Positions 18,209-28,144 are shown, numbered from the stretch's first letter. The stretch is 64,000 nucleotides of DNA from Lachnospiraceae bacterium (GCA_902363445.1 CABJAB010000001.1:310001-374000), one strand, 5' to 3'. Numbers and translations: made by a program. Notes: generated from the letters alone by a model not told the origin.

Positions 18209-18904
18209 TCAGCCCATGAACTTGAGGGGATTTACCTTTACACCAGGGCCCATGGTGGATGTCAGAGTCACACTCTTCAAATACTGGCCCTTCAGTGCGC
18301 TGGGTTTTGCTTTTATAATTGCATTCATTAACGTCTGGAAGTTTTCGGACAACTGCTCCTCTGTAAAAGAAGCCTTGCCCAGCGGTACATGGACAATATT
18401 GGTCTTATCCAGTCTGTATTCAATCTTACCAGCCTTGATTTCAGCGATAGCTTTTGCCACATCCATGGTCACGGTTCCCGCCTTAGGGTTGGGCATCAGG
18501 CCTTTCGGTCCGAGCACACGGCCCAAACGGCCGACCACGCCCATCATATCCGGGGTAGCGACGACCACGTCGAAATCCAGCCATCCTTCATTCTGGATCT
18601 TCGGGATCAGTTCCTCAGCCCCTACAAAATCCGCGCCTGCGGCCTGAGCCTCGTCGGCTTTCGCATTCTTTGCGAATACCAGGACACGAACGGTCTTGCC
18701 GGTTCCATGAGGCAGCACGACGGCGCCTCGGATCTGCTGGTCAGCATGACGTCCATCACAGCCTGTACGGATGTGGGCCTCAATGGTTTCGTCAAATTTG
18801 GCAACTGCGGTCTTCTTTACAAGAGCAACCGCGTCTGCCGGCTCATACTGGATCGTACGGTCGATTAATTTAGCAGCTTCTGCGTATTTCTTTCCTCTAT
18901 TCAT
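18209..18904 (-). CDS. rplA: 50S ribosomal protein L1
   Basis: The 231-residue length is typical for L1. The sequence has [15 protein letters not shown] at the start, the [12 protein letters not shown] region, the [30 protein letters not shown] core and [11 protein letters not shown] near the end. L1 forms the mobile L1 stalk near the E site and often represses its own operon. It follows rplK with a short gap. Confidence 0.98.
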   Translation of the reverse strand: MNRGKKYAEAAKLIDRTIQYEPADAVALVKKTAVAKFDETIEAHIRTGCDGRHADQQIRGAVVLPHGTGKTVRVLVFAKNAKADEAQAAGADFVGAEELIPKIQNEGWLDFDVVVATPDMMGVVGRLGRVLGPKGLMPNPKAGTVTMDVAKAIAEIKAGKIEYRLDKTNIVHVPLGKASFTEEQLSENFQTLMNAIIKAKPSALKGQYLKSVTLTSTMGPGVKVNPLKFMG

Positions 18905-18982
18905 AAAATAAACCTCCTAGTGGTAATTGCGGGAATATCCCTCCCACATTTAAAACGATTGACTGCTGAACAATCCTCTTGC

Positions 18983-19408
18983 TCAGTCTTCTACAGTGAT
19001 TCCCATGCTGCGTGCGGTGCCGGCGATCATGCTCATGGCCGCCTCAACGGATGCAGCGTTCAGGTCAGGCATCTTCATCTCAGCGATCTCCTGAAGCTTA
19101 GCTTTGGAAATGCTGGCGACCTTAGTCTTATTGGGAACACCGGATCCGGATTTAATGTTGCATGCCTTCTTCAGAAGAACGGCTGCCGGCGGCGTCTTTG
19201 TCACGAAGCTGAAGCTTCTGTCCGCATATACGGTGATAACAACGGGGATGATGAGATCTCCCTTGTCTGCCGTCCTAGCATTAAATTCCTTTGTAAACTG
19301 AACAATGTTCACACCGTGCTGACCCAGCGCGGGACCAACCGGCGGTGCGGGTGTCGCCTTACCAGCAGGAATCTGTAATTTAATATAACCAACTACTTTT
19401 TTTGCCAT
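18983..19408 (-). CDS. rplK: 50S ribosomal protein L11
   Basis: The protein has 141 residues from the ATG at 19408, which has AGGAGG 8 bases upstream. It contains the proline-rich [20 protein letters not shown] motif and the C-terminal [11 protein letters not shown]11 builds the GTPase-associated region of the 50S subunit. The ~120-base gap to nusG holds a GGATGGA/TCCATCC hairpin at 19440-19456, perhaps part of an autoregulatory leader. Confidence 0.98.
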   Translation of the reverse strand: MAKKVVGYIKLQIPAGKATPAPPVGPALGQHGVNIVQFTKEFNARTADKGDLIIPVVITVYADRSFSFVTKTPPAAVLLKKACNIKSGSGVPNKTKVASISKAKLQEIAEMKMPDLNAASVEAAMSMIAGTARSMGITVED

Positions 19409-19531
19409 TTTAGGCACCTCCTAAATCAATTGTGGTAGTGGATGGAACCTCCATCCTGATTAACGGCTCAACGCCTCCCACGCGCTGCCTCCGGACAGCC
19501 AGCTGCAAGACTCTCCCGGCAGACGTTTTAG

Positions 19532-20047
19532 TTACATCTTTTTCACTTCTGTGAAATTCAGCTCCACCGGGGTCTCCCGGCCGAACATATCCACATTGAT
19601 CGTGACGCTCTGCTTGCCCTGATTGATTCCCTTGATGTTGCCGACGGTGCCTTCCCAGGCGCCGGAAATGACTGTCACCGCATCTCCCAGCTCGAAGTCC
19701 ACAAGCACTTCACTGCTCTGGATGCCCAAAGGACGCATCTCCTCTTCCGTCAGCGGCACCGGCTTGGAACCCGGTCCCACAAAGCCTGTCACGCCTCTGG
19801 TGTTTCTTACGACATACCATGTATCGTCATTCATAACCATGTTGATGAGGACATAGCCGGGAAACATCTTCTTCTGGACCTGTTTCCTCATGCCGTTCTT
19901 AACCTCTACAACATCCTGCATCGGTACGGTTACTTCCAGGATTTGGTCATGCAGGTTCCGGTTTTCTATTGTTTTTTCAATATCGACTTTTACCTTGTTT
20001 TCATAACCTGAATAAGTATGGACTACATACCAATTCGCTTCTGACAT
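19532..20047 (-). CDS. nusG: Transcription termination/antitermination factor NusG
   Basis: This 171-residue protein has the NGN domain (WYVVHTYSGYENKVK, FPGYVLINM, VRNTRGVTGFVG) and a C-terminal KOW domain (GDAVTVISGAWEGTVGNI). It binds RNA polymerase and links it to Rho or the ribosome. It lies directly behind secE, the standard order in bacteria. Confidence 0.98.
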   Translation of the reverse strand: MSEANWYVVHTYSGYENKVKVDIEKTIENRNLHDQILEVTVPMQDVVEVKNGMRKQVQKKMFPGYVLINMVMNDDTWYVVRNTRGVTGFVGPGSKPVPLTEEEMRPLGIQSSEVLVDFELGDAVTVISGAWEGTVGNIKGINQGKQSVTINVDMFGRETPVELNFTEVKKM

Positions 20048-20063
20048 ATCATCACCCTTATCC

Positions 20064-20255
20064 TTATATAACGAAATTGATGCCGAATTTAATCACCAAA
20101 TCCAACAATGCAATCACTGCACCCAGGAACACAGATGTGAGCACGACCGCGACGGTCTGTCTTGTGAAAGACTTCTTATCCGGCCAGATAATCTTTTTGA
20201 ACTCTGCCTTCAAATTCTTGAATAAGCTCTTTTTCTTCTTTGCGCTTTCTTCCAT
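20064..20255 (-). CDS. secE: Preprotein translocase subunit SecE
   Basis: From the ATG at 20255 the protein has 63 residues; a TTG at 20279 would add eight. A lysine-rich cytoplasmic start (KKKKSLFKNLKAEFKKIIWP) is followed by one transmembrane helix (VAVVLTSVFLGAVIALLDLV), the short Gram-positive SecE form. It is an essential part of the SecYEG channel. Confidence 0.95.
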   Translation of the reverse strand: MEESAKKKKSLFKNLKAEFKKIIWPDKKSFTRQTVAVVLTSVFLGAVIALLDLVIKFGINFVI

Positions 20256-20286
20256 GCCATTCTCACTTTCCTGCCGCAATCACCAA

Positions 20287-20436
20287 TTACTTGGTTTCCT
20301 TATGCATTGTGTGCGTTTTGCAGAATCTGCAATACTTCTTGGTTTCCATTCTCTCAGGATGCGTTTTCTTATCCTTCGTCATGTTGTAATTCCGCTGCTT
20401 GCATTCCGTACATGCCAATGTAATCCTTACACGCAT
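20287..20436 (-). CDS. rpmG: 50S ribosomal protein L33 (zinc-binding form)
   Basis: This 49-residue protein reads [18 protein letters not shown] and ends HTMHKETK. It has two CxxC pairs (CTEC and CRFC), so it is the zinc-containing C+ form. GGAGG lies 8 bases before the ATG. It is the first gene of the run rpmG-secE-nusG, preceded by a strong promoter. Confidence 0.96.
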   Translation of the reverse strand: MRVRITLACTECKQRNYNMTKDKKTHPERMETKKYCRFCKTHTMHKETK

Positions 20437-20510
20437 AACTTCCACCTCCGTTATCGTTTTTTGTAATTAGGGCCAAAAAAAAAAGCCCTTTTGCTTCCAT
20501 ACGCCTGTTC

Positions 20511-20539
20511 ACTATATCATAAATCCATAGCTCCGTCAA
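20511..20539 (-). promoter_or_regulatory. Promoter of the rpmG-secE-nusG operon
   Basis: TTGACG (20534-20539), a 17-base spacer and TATAGT (20511-20516), about 75 bases upstream of rpmG. Confidence 0.75.
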
Positions 20540-20649
20540 GGATTTTCCTTTGTTTTTCGGCCTTTTCAGGCATTTTCCGCGTCCGGGGAACCCAGGCGGC
20601 GGCATCCCGTTTCCGATACAGGACGCCGCCGTCTGTTCCGCATATCCTC

Positions 20650-21981
20650 TTAAAGCTTAAAAAGACTCGTCGCAATAGAGAAATAGATCAGTATCGCCGC
20701 TGCATCCACGCAAGTGGTAATAAGCGGCGCGGCCATGATCGCCGGGTCCAGCCTGCACTTTTTGGCAAGCATCGGCAGCGTACAGCCTATGAGTTCCGCC
20801 AGGGTAATGGTACACACAAGGGTCAGCCCGATCAGGACCGCCATCCTCACATCGCCGTACATCACAAAGATCCGGATGCCGTTCACCACCGCCAGCGTCG
20901 TGCTCACCAGCACCGCCACCCTCATTTCCTTCCATACCACCCGGACCACATCCTTCAGGTGTATTTCGTCAATGGCCATGCCGCGGATGATCAGAGTGGC
21001 GCTCTGGGAACCGCAGTTTCCGCTGGTATCCATTAACATCGGGATAAACGACACCAGAAGCGGAATAGCAGCAAACGCATTTTCATATTTTGTGATGATC
21101 ACGCCGGTGAACGTGGCCGACAGCATCAGAATCAGCAGCCATACGATCCGGTTCCTCGCGTGCCGGAACACGGATGTCCCGAAATAGGAATCCTCACTGG
21201 GCGCGATGGCCGCCATCAGGGCGATATCCTCTGTGGTCTCATCCTGCATGACCTCCATGGCGTCATCAACCGTCACGATACCGACCATGCAGCCTTCCTT
21301 ATCCACCACCGGCAGAGCCAGCAGGCCATATTTCCGCACCAGCTTCGCCGCCGCCTCCTGGTCGTCATGGGTATTAATGGAGATAATATTGGACTCCATG
21401 ATCTCTTCTACAGTCTTTCTTTCATCGGAGATCAGGAGGGCTTTCGCTGTCACGATCCCCAAAAGCTTCTTGTTCCGGATTACATAGCAGGTATAGATCG
21501 TCTCACTGTCGATCCCCACCCGGCGAATCTTTTCCAGGGAATCCCGCACAGTCATCTCCGGCTTCAGATCCACATATTCCACCGTCATGATGCTGCCCAC
21601 GCTGTCCTCCGGATAGCTGAGCAGCTGGTTTAACTGCCTCCTGGTCTCCAGATCCGTATTGGCGAGGATCCGTTCCACCACGTTTGCCGGCATCTCCTCC
21701 AGAAGGTCTGCCGTATCATCCAGGAACATTTCATCCAGTACCGCTTTTAATTCCCGCTCAGTCAGCGCCTCCACCAGGATCTGCTGCTGCTTCGGCTCCA
21801 TTAAGCTGAAAGTCTCCGCCCCCTCTTCTTTTCCGATCAGGCGGAAAGCCATTATCATCTGTTTCTCCGGCAGTCTTTCCAAAAGCTCCGCCAGATCCAC
21901 TTCATTTATGTCCGCAAAGGACTCTTTGATCACTTTATACTGCTTTCTTTCCAGCAGTTCACATATTTCTTTTTCCGTCAT
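20650..21981 (-). CDS. mgtE: Magnesium transporter MgtE
   Basis: The product has 443 residues from the ATG at 21981, which has AGGAGG 6 bases upstream. The order is an N-terminal MgtE_N helical domain (LAELLERLPEKQ, DDTADLLEEMP), two CBS domains (SIMTVEYVDL, GIVTVDDAMEV) and five membrane helices with the ion-path elements DTSGNCGSQS and the helix around ELIGCTLPM. Internal Mg2+ closes the channel by binding the N and CBS domains. A 23-codon reading frame with a ribosome site lies upstream. I found no M-box riboswitch. Confidence 0.96.
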   Translation of the reverse strand: MTEKEICELLERKQYKVIKESFADINEVDLAELLERLPEKQMIMAFRLIGKEEGAETFSLMEPKQQQILVEALTERELKAVLDEMFLDDTADLLEEMPANVVERILANTDLETRRQLNQLLSYPEDSVGSIMTVEYVDLKPEMTVRDSLEKIRRVGIDSETIYTCYVIRNKKLLGIVTAKALLISDERKTVEEIMESNIISINTHDDQEAAAKLVRKYGLLALPVVDKEGCMVGIVTVDDAMEVMQDETTEDIALMAAIAPSEDSYFGTSVFRHARNRIVWLLILMLSATFTGVIITKYENAFAAIPLLVSFIPMLMDTSGNCGSQSATLIIRGMAIDEIHLKDVVRVVWKEMRVAVLVSTTLAVVNGIRIFVMYGDVRMAVLIGLTLVCTITLAELIGCTLPMLAKKCRLDPAIMAAPLITTCVDAAAILIYFSIATSLFKL

Positions 21982-22073
21982 ACTCTGCCTCCTTCTGCGT
22001 ATTCTCCGCCGGACGACATTCCGGCTCTTTCCATCCGATATACGCAAAACATGAGACAAAAGCCCGTTTTATA

Positions 22074-22145
22074 TCAGGCATCCGTCACGGTGGACCTATG
22101 GGCTTCCCTCATCATGCTTTGCCTGCAACTGCCGTCTGAATCCAT
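22074..22145 (-). CDS. Possible 23-residue leader peptide upstream of mgtE
   Basis: The ATG at 22145 follows AAGGTGG at a workable distance and opens 23 codons (MDSDGSCRQSMMREAHRSTV, then TDA). It lies between the glgP terminator region and mgtE on the same strand, about 90 bases before mgtE. I recognise no family. It could be a regulatory leader or chance. Confidence 0.25.
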   Translation of the reverse strand: MDSDGSCRQSMMREAHRSTVTDA

Positions 22146-22195
22146 AAATCCACCACCTTTCAAAATGCTCCTGTTCAATTCTTGTCAAAGGAAAA

Positions 22196-22222
22196 GGCAC
22201 GTCAGTGACTGGGTGACGTGCC
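22196..22222 (-). terminator. glgP terminator
   Basis: Perfect 9-bp arms GGCACGTCA/TGACGTGCC with a 9-base loop, followed by TTTT on the minus strand. It lies ~90 bases after the glgP stop. A TTGACA box for mgtE follows at 22183-22188. Confidence 0.85.
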
Positions 22223-22310
22223 TCTTTCGCCTAATTCATTTATACTATATTTCTCTTCGCTTTGTCAACCGGCTTTACATGGATTTTACATGGTTCTTCC
22301 AGTTCTTTTC

Positions 22311-24776
22311 TCATTCGTCCATGTCCACCGTCACCTTATCCAGATGCCAGATCTCATCTACATACTGCTGGATGGTACGGTCGGATGTGAATTTTCCGGA
22401 GCATGCCACATTCATGATGGCGGCCTTCGCCCACCACTTCTCATCCCGGTAAGCCTGATCCACCTTCTTCTGTGCTTCTGCATAAGAACGGAAATCCTTC
22501 AGATTGAAGTACGTATCCGCCTTGCTGGTGCTCAGAGTATTGAGGAGAGAATTATAAAGATCACGGAACAGCTCTGTATTGTTCGGCGCATAATAGCCGT
22601 TGATCAGCTGCATCAGCACCCGGCGGATATCCTGGTCATTGTTGAAAATATCCATGGGATTGTAGCCGCCTCTAGTCTCATAAGCGATGACTTCGTCGGA
22701 GGTCATGCCGAAGATAAAGGCATATTCCTTCCCGACTTCTTCCACGATCTCCACATTGGCGCCGTCCATTGTGCCGAGAGTCAGGGCGCCGTTCAGCATA
22801 AATTTCATATTGCCGGTGCCGGAGGCCTCCTTGCTGGCCGTGGAAATCTGCTCGCTCACATCGGCAGCCGCAAAAATCCACTCGGCGTTGGACACACGGT
22901 AGTCCTCGATGAACACCACCTTGATCTTTCCTTTGATCGACTTATCGTTGTTTATCACATCTGCCACGGAATTGATCAGCTTGATGGTCAGCTTGGCAAT
23001 CTTATAGCCCGCGGCGGCTTTTGCCCCGAATATAAAGGTCCTGGGCACCATATCCATCTCCGGATTATCCTTCAGCTGGTTATACAGGTACATCACATGG
23101 AGAATATTCAGCAGCTGTCTCTTATACTCATGCAGCCTCTTTACCTGTACGTCAAAGATAGAACGGGGGTCCACATCAATACCGTTATTTTCTTTGATAT
23201 ACCGCGCAAGACGAAGTTTATTCTGATATTTGATGTTCATGAACTCCTGCTGGCATTTTTCATCGTCGGCATAGAGCGCCAGCTTTTTGATATGGGGCAG
23301 ATCGGTTATCCATTCATCTCCGATCTTATCTGTCACCCAGTTCGCCAGCAGTTCATTCCCGTGAAGCAGGAAACGCCGCTGCGTGATCCCGTTGGTCTTG
23401 TTGTTAAACTTCCAGGAATCCATCTCATAGAAATCCTTCAAGACCTTATCCTTCAAAATCTCCGTATGGAGCTGCGCCACGCCGTTGACAGAAAAGCTTC
23501 CTGCAATGGCAAGATGGGCCATCTTCACCTGGCCGTCATAAATAATGGCCATGCTCCTCACCTTTTCCTCGTTTCCGGGATAGGTCTGGCGGATCCGCTC
23601 CACAAACCGGCGGTTGATCTCTTCCACGATCTGATATATACGGGGAAGCAGCCTGGAGAACAGCTCCAGAGGCCATTTTTCCAGCGCCTCCGCCATGATG
23701 GTATGATTGGTATAGGCGCAGGTCTTTGTCGTGATGTCCCACGCTTCCTCCCACGTAAGCCCTTCTTCATCCAGGAGGATCCGCATGAGCTCCGGCACAG
23801 CCACCGTCGGATGGGTGTCGTTCATTTGGAATACGACCTTCTCCGGAAGCTTATGGATGTCGTCATGCTTTGCCTTGAATTTATTCACCGCGCGCTGAAC
23901 GCTGGCGGAAATAAAGAAATACTGCTGCTTCAGCCGGAGCTCCTTGCCCGCATAGTGGTTGTCGTTGGGGTACAGGACCTCTACGATGTTCTTCGCCAGG
24001 TTCTCCTGTTCCACGGCAGTCTGATAGTCGCCCTTGTCAAAGGATTCCAGATTAAATGTGTTGATGGGCTCCGCATCCCAGATCATCAGCGTGTTCACCA
24101 CATTGTTCCCATAGCCCACGATCGGCAGGTCATAAGGAACGGCGCGCACGGACTGGTAATTTTCCTGAATGAAATGATTGCGCCCGTACTGGTCACATTC
24201 CGTCCGTACATAACCGCCAAATTTCACTTCGACCGCATATTCATCACGGCGCACCTCAAACGGGTTGCCGTCACGCAGCCAATCATCGGGGGCTTCTATC
24301 TGGTAGCCGTCCTTGATCTCCTGCTTGAACATCCCATACTTGTAGCGGATTCCGCAGCCATAGGCCGGATATCCCAGCGTGGCAAGGGAGTCCAGGAAAC
24401 AGGCCGCCAGACGCCCCAGGCCTCCGTTCCCCAGCGCGTAATCCCGCTCCTGGTCTTCGATCACATTCAGGTCGAACCCGAGCTCGTCAAGAGCCTCGCG
24501 GATGCCGTCCCTCGCTTTGATATTGATGATATCATTTCCAAGAGCGCGGCCCATGAGAAACTCCATGGACATATAATACAAAGTCTTGGCGTCTTCTTTC
24601 TCATATTCCTTATGAGTGGCGATCCACTCGTCGATGAGAACATCCTTCACCGCATATGCTACAGCCTGAAACACCTGCTTCGGCGTCGCTTCCGCAATGG
24701 TGCGCCGGAACAGATTCTTTACATTGCTGGTCACTTCCTGCTTGAATTCTTCTTTATTAAACTGATAACTGGACAT
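22311..24776 (-). CDS. glgP: Glycogen/starch/alpha-glucan phosphorylase
   Basis: The 821-residue length and sequence fit glycosyltransferase family 35. EASGTGNMKFMLNGALTLGT carries the lysine that holds pyridoxal phosphate. Also visible are GNGGLGRLAACFLDS, GYGIRYKYG-like text (GCGIRYKYG) and FVERIRQTYP. The enzyme releases glucose-1-phosphate from alpha-1,4-glucans, in glycogen turnover or maltodextrin use. It stands between ileS and mgtE with its own terminator and no other glycogen genes beside it. Confidence 0.96.
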   Translation of the reverse strand: MSSYQFNKEEFKQEVTSNVKNLFRRTIAEATPKQVFQAVAYAVKDVLIDEWIATHKEYEKEDAKTLYYMSMEFLMGRALGNDIINIKARDGIREALDELGFDLNVIEDQERDYALGNGGLGRLAACFLDSLATLGYPAYGCGIRYKYGMFKQEIKDGYQIEAPDDWLRDGNPFEVRRDEYAVEVKFGGYVRTECDQYGRNHFIQENYQSVRAVPYDLPIVGYGNNVVNTLMIWDAEPINTFNLESFDKGDYQTAVEQENLAKNIVEVLYPNDNHYAGKELRLKQQYFFISASVQRAVNKFKAKHDDIHKLPEKVVFQMNDTHPTVAVPELMRILLDEEGLTWEEAWDITTKTCAYTNHTIMAEALEKWPLELFSRLLPRIYQIVEEINRRFVERIRQTYPGNEEKVRSMAIIYDGQVKMAHLAIAGSFSVNGVAQLHTEILKDKVLKDFYEMDSWKFNNKTNGITQRRFLLHGNELLANWVTDKIGDEWITDLPHIKKLALYADDEKCQQEFMNIKYQNKLRLARYIKENNGIDVDPRSIFDVQVKRLHEYKRQLLNILHVMYLYNQLKDNPEMDMVPRTFIFGAKAAAGYKIAKLTIKLINSVADVINNDKSIKGKIKVVFIEDYRVSNAEWIFAAADVSEQISTASKEASGTGNMKFMLNGALTLGTMDGANVEIVEEVGKEYAFIFGMTSDEVIAYETRGGYNPMDIFNNDQDIRRVLMQLINGYYAPNNTELFRDLYNSLLNTLSTSKADTYFNLKDFRSYAEAQKKVDQAYRDEKWWAKAAIMNVACSGKFTSDRTIQQYVDEIWHLDKVTVDMDE

Positions 24777-24809
24777 ATTTTCCTCCTATCGGATTTTTGC
24801 CCCTCCCGC

Positions 24810-24829
24810 CTGCCGGCTTCCGCCGGCAG
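24810..24829. terminator. Hairpin between ileS and glgP
   Basis: CTGCCGGC and GCCGGCAG form a perfect 8-bp stem with a TTCC loop. Neither side has a T-run, so a factor-independent terminator is uncertain. It is the only clear structure in the 109-base gap. Confidence 0.4.
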
Positions 24830-24885
24830 AGGCGCGCACTGCATGATTCGGCACCCCATTGTCCGCGCAGCGCGCACGGTTTTTA

Positions 24886-27800
24886 TTATACCGTTGCTTT
24901 TTCCACTCCTAGCATAACATTTTCTCCGTTGATATTCCAGTCCTTTTCATAGCCCGTTATCTTTCCGATAAAAATCTTCTCGGCCAGAACCTCGTTTTTG
25001 ATCGTATCCGTATACTTTTTAAGAATCTCGGCAATCTTGTCGCTGTCATCCTGATATAGATTGATATGGTCAGTAACTTCAAAGCCGGCTTCCTTCCGCA
25101 TGGTCTGAACCTTGCTTATGATCTCGCGGACAAATCCTTCTTCCACAAGCTCCGGCGTCAAATTTGTATCCAGCACCACTGCCACCTCCTTATCTCCTTC
25201 TGTCACATAACCTTCTTTCTGTGCCGTATCAATGAGCAGGTCCTCTGCCGTCAGGGAAACGGCCGTCCCGTCCACCGTCATGGTCAGCTCTCCTTTAGCG
25301 TTCAGTTCATCCATGGCGGCGCTTCCGTCCAGTTCAGCAAGCTTCTGCTTGATCTGTCCCAGCAGCTTTCCGTATTTCGGACCGACCGTCCGCATCTGCG
25401 GTTTGAAGGTGTAGGATGTGAACTCCCGGACGTCCTCTGTAAACACCACTTCTTTTACATTCAGCTCATCCTCCACAATCTCCCGATAGTAGCTGCTCAG
25501 TGTAAACGGCGCTTTCACGAACATCCTGCCGATGGGCTGCCTATTTTTGATATTGGCGGTATTGCGGCACGCGCGGCCCATGACCACCACTTTCAGCACA
25601 TGCTCCATGTTCTCTTCCAGAGCCTTGTCGATCTGTCCCTCGCATACCGCAGGGAAATCACACAGATGGACACTCTCCGGCGCGCTCTTGTCGATGCTGC
25701 ATACCAGATTCCGGTAAATGTCTTCCGTCATGAACGGAATCATAGGCGCCGCCGCCTTGCTCACGGTCACCAGAGCCGTATAAAGCGTCATATATGCGTT
25801 GATCTTATCCTGCGGCATGCCCTTAGCCCAGAAACGCTCGCGGCTCCTTCTCACATACCAGTTGCTCATGTCATCCACAAACTCCTGAAGCGTCCTGGCG
25901 GCCTCAGGGATCTTGTAGTTCTCCAGATTATTGTCTACATCCTTTACCATACTATTCATCTTGGACAGAAGCCATTTATCCATTACGGAAAGTTTTTCAT
26001 AGTCCAGAGAATACCTCGTGGCGTCAAAATTGTCGATGTTTGCGTAAAGCACAAAGAAAGCATAGGTATTCCACAGAGTGCCCATGAATTTTCTCTGTCC
26101 CTCCTGGACGGCCTTTCCGTGGAACCGGTTGGGCAGCCACGGCGCGCTGTTGACGTAGAAATACCAGCGGATGGCGTCAGCGCCATAGGTCTCCAGCGCG
26201 TCAAAGGGATCCACCGCGTTCCCCTTGGACTTGCTCATCTTCTGCCCGTTCTCATCCTGGACATGGCCCAATACGATCACGTTTTCGTAAGGCGCCTTGT
26301 TGAAGATCAGGGTCGAAACCGCCAGCAGAGAATAGAACCACCCTCTGGTCTGATCAACCGCCTCCGAAATGAACTGGGCCGGGAACTGCTGATGGAACAG
26401 CTCCTCGTTTTCAAAAGGATAATGGTGCTGGGCGAAAGGCATAGAGCCTGAGTCAAACCAGCAGTCGATCACCTCCGGCACCCGGCGCATCTGTTTTCCG
26501 CAGACCGGGCAGGTAATAGTCACCTCGTCGATAAAAGGACGGTGAAGTTCTATATCCTCCGGACAGTCAGGCGACATGCTCCGAAGCTCTTCTATGCTTC
26601 CGACGGAATGCTGGTGGCCGCACTCACATTCCCAGATATTGAGCGGCGTCCCCCAGTACCGGTTCCGGCTGATTCCCCAGTCCTGAATGTTCTCCAGCCA
26701 GTCGCCGAAACGCCCTTTCCCGATGCTTTCCGGAATCCAGTTGATGGTATTATTGTTTCGGATCAGATCCTCTTTTACATCCGTCATCTTGATAAACCAG
26801 GATTCCCGGGCATAATAGATCAGAGGAGTATCGCATCTCCAGCAGTGGGGATAGCTGTGTTCAAATTTGGGAGCGTCGTACAAAAGCTTCCGCTCGTCCA
26901 GCCACTGCAGCACCTTGGGATCCGCGTCTTTTACAAACATTCCGGCAAAAGGAGTCTCTTCCGTCATATCCCCCTTTTCGTCGACCAGCTGTACAAATGG
27001 CAGATCATATCTGCGGCCCACCCGGGCGTCGTCCTCACCAAACGCCGGAGCGATATGGACGACGCCGGTACCGTCGGTCAGCGTCACATAGGTGTCGCAG
27101 AGGACATAGAAAGCCTTCTTGCGCTGCTTTTCCGCCACCTTCGCGGCACATTCAAACAAAGGTTCATATTCTTTATATTCCAGATCTCTGCCTGAATAGG
27201 TTTCCAGGACTTCATAGGCAGCTTGTCCTTCCTTCGCCAGCCGGCCCAGGACCGTATCCAGAAGAGCGACGGCCATGTAGTAGATGTATCCATCGGCCGC
27301 TTTTACCTTTGCATACTGCTCATTGGGATTCACACAGAGAGCGACGTTGGACGGCAGCGTCCAGGGAGTCGTCGTCCATGCCAGGATATATGCGTCCTCA
27401 CCCTTCACTTTAAAACGTGCGATCGCGGAACGCTCCTTCACGTCCTTATATCCCTGGGCCACTTCGTGGCTGGAAAGGGGTGTCCCGCAGCGCGGACAGT
27501 AGGGCACGATCTTAAAGCCTTTATAAAGCAGCCCCTTATCCCAGATCTTCTTCAACGCCCACCACTCGGATTCAATAAAATCATTGTCATAGGTAACGTA
27601 AGGATGCTCCATATCTGCCCAGAAGCCGACTGTGGAAGAAAAATCCTCCCACATCCCTTTATATTTCCACACGCTCTCCTTACAGTGCTCAATAAACGGC
27701 TTCAGACCATACTGCTCGATCTGCTCTTTTCCGTCCAGGCCCAGCATCTTTTCCACTTCCAGCTCAACAGGGAGGCCATGGGTATCCCATCCGGCTTTCC

Positions 27801-28041
27801 TGGGGACCATATATCCCTTCATGGTACGGTAGCGGGGGATCATGTCCTTGATCACCCTGGTCAGTACATGGCCGATGTGGGGTTTTCCGTTGGCCGTGGG
27901 CGGTCCGTCATAAAAGGTATAGGTCTCGCCTTTCTTTCTGTTGTCAATGCTCTTTTCAAAAATATCATTTTCCTGCCAGAATTTTTCTGTCTCTTTTTCG
28001 CGCTCTACAAAATTGAGATTCGCAGATACTTTGTCATACAT
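24886..28041 (-). CDS. ileS: Isoleucyl-tRNA synthetase
   Basis: This 1051-residue class I synthetase has the HIGH motif as KPHIGHVLT near residue 58 and KMSKSKGNAVDPFD near 595. The editing domain contains AWTTTPWTLPSN. A CxxC zinc-type pair lies at CPVCGKQ. The length and sequence style resemble the longer, eukaryote-like bacterial IleRS class, whose members are often less sensitive to mupirocin (family knowledge; not testable here). Expression is controlled by a T-box leader with an Ile specifier. Confidence 0.97.
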   Translation of the reverse strand: MYDKVSANLNFVEREKETEKFWQENDIFEKSIDNRKKGETYTFYDGPPTANGKPHIGHVLTRVIKDMIPRYRTMKGYMVPRKAGWDTHGLPVELEVEKMLGLDGKEQIEQYGLKPFIEHCKESVWKYKGMWEDFSSTVGFWADMEHPYVTYDNDFIESEWWALKKIWDKGLLYKGFKIVPYCPRCGTPLSSHEVAQGYKDVKERSAIARFKVKGEDAYILAWTTTPWTLPSNVALCVNPNEQYAKVKAADGYIYYMAVALLDTVLGRLAKEGQAAYEVLETYSGRDLEYKEYEPLFECAAKVAEKQRKKAFYVLCDTYVTLTDGTGVVHIAPAFGEDDARVGRRYDLPFVQLVDEKGDMTEETPFAGMFVKDADPKVLQWLDERKLLYDAPKFEHSYPHCWRCDTPLIYYARESWFIKMTDVKEDLIRNNNTINWIPESIGKGRFGDWLENIQDWGISRNRYWGTPLNIWECECGHQHSVGSIEELRSMSPDCPEDIELHRPFIDEVTITCPVCGKQMRRVPEVIDCWFDSGSMPFAQHHYPFENEELFHQQFPAQFISEAVDQTRGWFYSLLAVSTLIFNKAPYENVIVLGHVQDENGQKMSKSKGNAVDPFDALETYGADAIRWYFYVNSAPWLPNRFHGKAVQEGQRKFMGTLWNTYAFFVLYANIDNFDATRYSLDYEKLSVMDKWLLSKMNSMVKDVDNNLENYKIPEAARTLQEFVDDMSNWYVRRSRERFWAKGMPQDKINAYMTLYTALVTVSKAAAPMIPFMTEDIYRNLVCSIDKSAPESVHLCDFPAVCEGQIDKALEENMEHVLKVVVMGRACRNTANIKNRQPIGRMFVKAPFTLSSYYREIVEDELNVKEVVFTEDVREFTSYTFKPQMRTVGPKYGKLLGQIKQKLAELDGSAAMDELNAKGELTMTVDGTAVSLTAEDLLIDTAQKEGYVTEGDKEVAVVLDTNLTPELVEEGFVREIISKVQTMRKEAGFEVTDHINLYQDDSDKIAEILKKYTDTIKNEVLAEKIFIGKITGYEKDWNINGENVMLGVEKATV

Positions 28042-28105
28042 ATTTTCTACCTCCTGAATATAGAATTAAAATCCGGGAACATCGTGTGCACTTTGCCCGG
28101 AAGAT

Positions 28106-28144
28106 TTTTTATTTCATAGGACGCAATTTCCTATGAAATAAAAA
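28106..28144. repeat. Large inverted repeat between T-box terminator and ileS
   Basis: Arms of 15 bases (TTTTTATTTCATAGG and its complement) enclose a 9-base loop. It lies directly behind the T-box terminator. One arm matches the tail of the rplJ attenuator (17988-18004). Confidence 0.7.

Noticed and set aside
18931..19531. tRNA genes within the rpmG-rplL cluster
   Set aside because: Clostridia often carry tRNA-Trp beside secE, but no cloverleaf or TTCGANTC-like arm is present in any gap between 16.9 and 20.6 kb.
21982..22180. M-box riboswitch before mgtE
   Set aside because: The conserved M-box core could not be found in the ~200-base leader.
22218..24917. Plus-strand open frame of 899 codons
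   Set aside because: It lies fully antisense to glgP, which has all phosphorylase motifs, a start site and a terminator. The long open frame is a by-product of codon bias in the real gene.
25066..26451. Plus-strand open frame of 461 codons
   Set aside because: Antisense to ileS; no domain, no ribosome site, and the text is typical of reverse-strand shadow frames.
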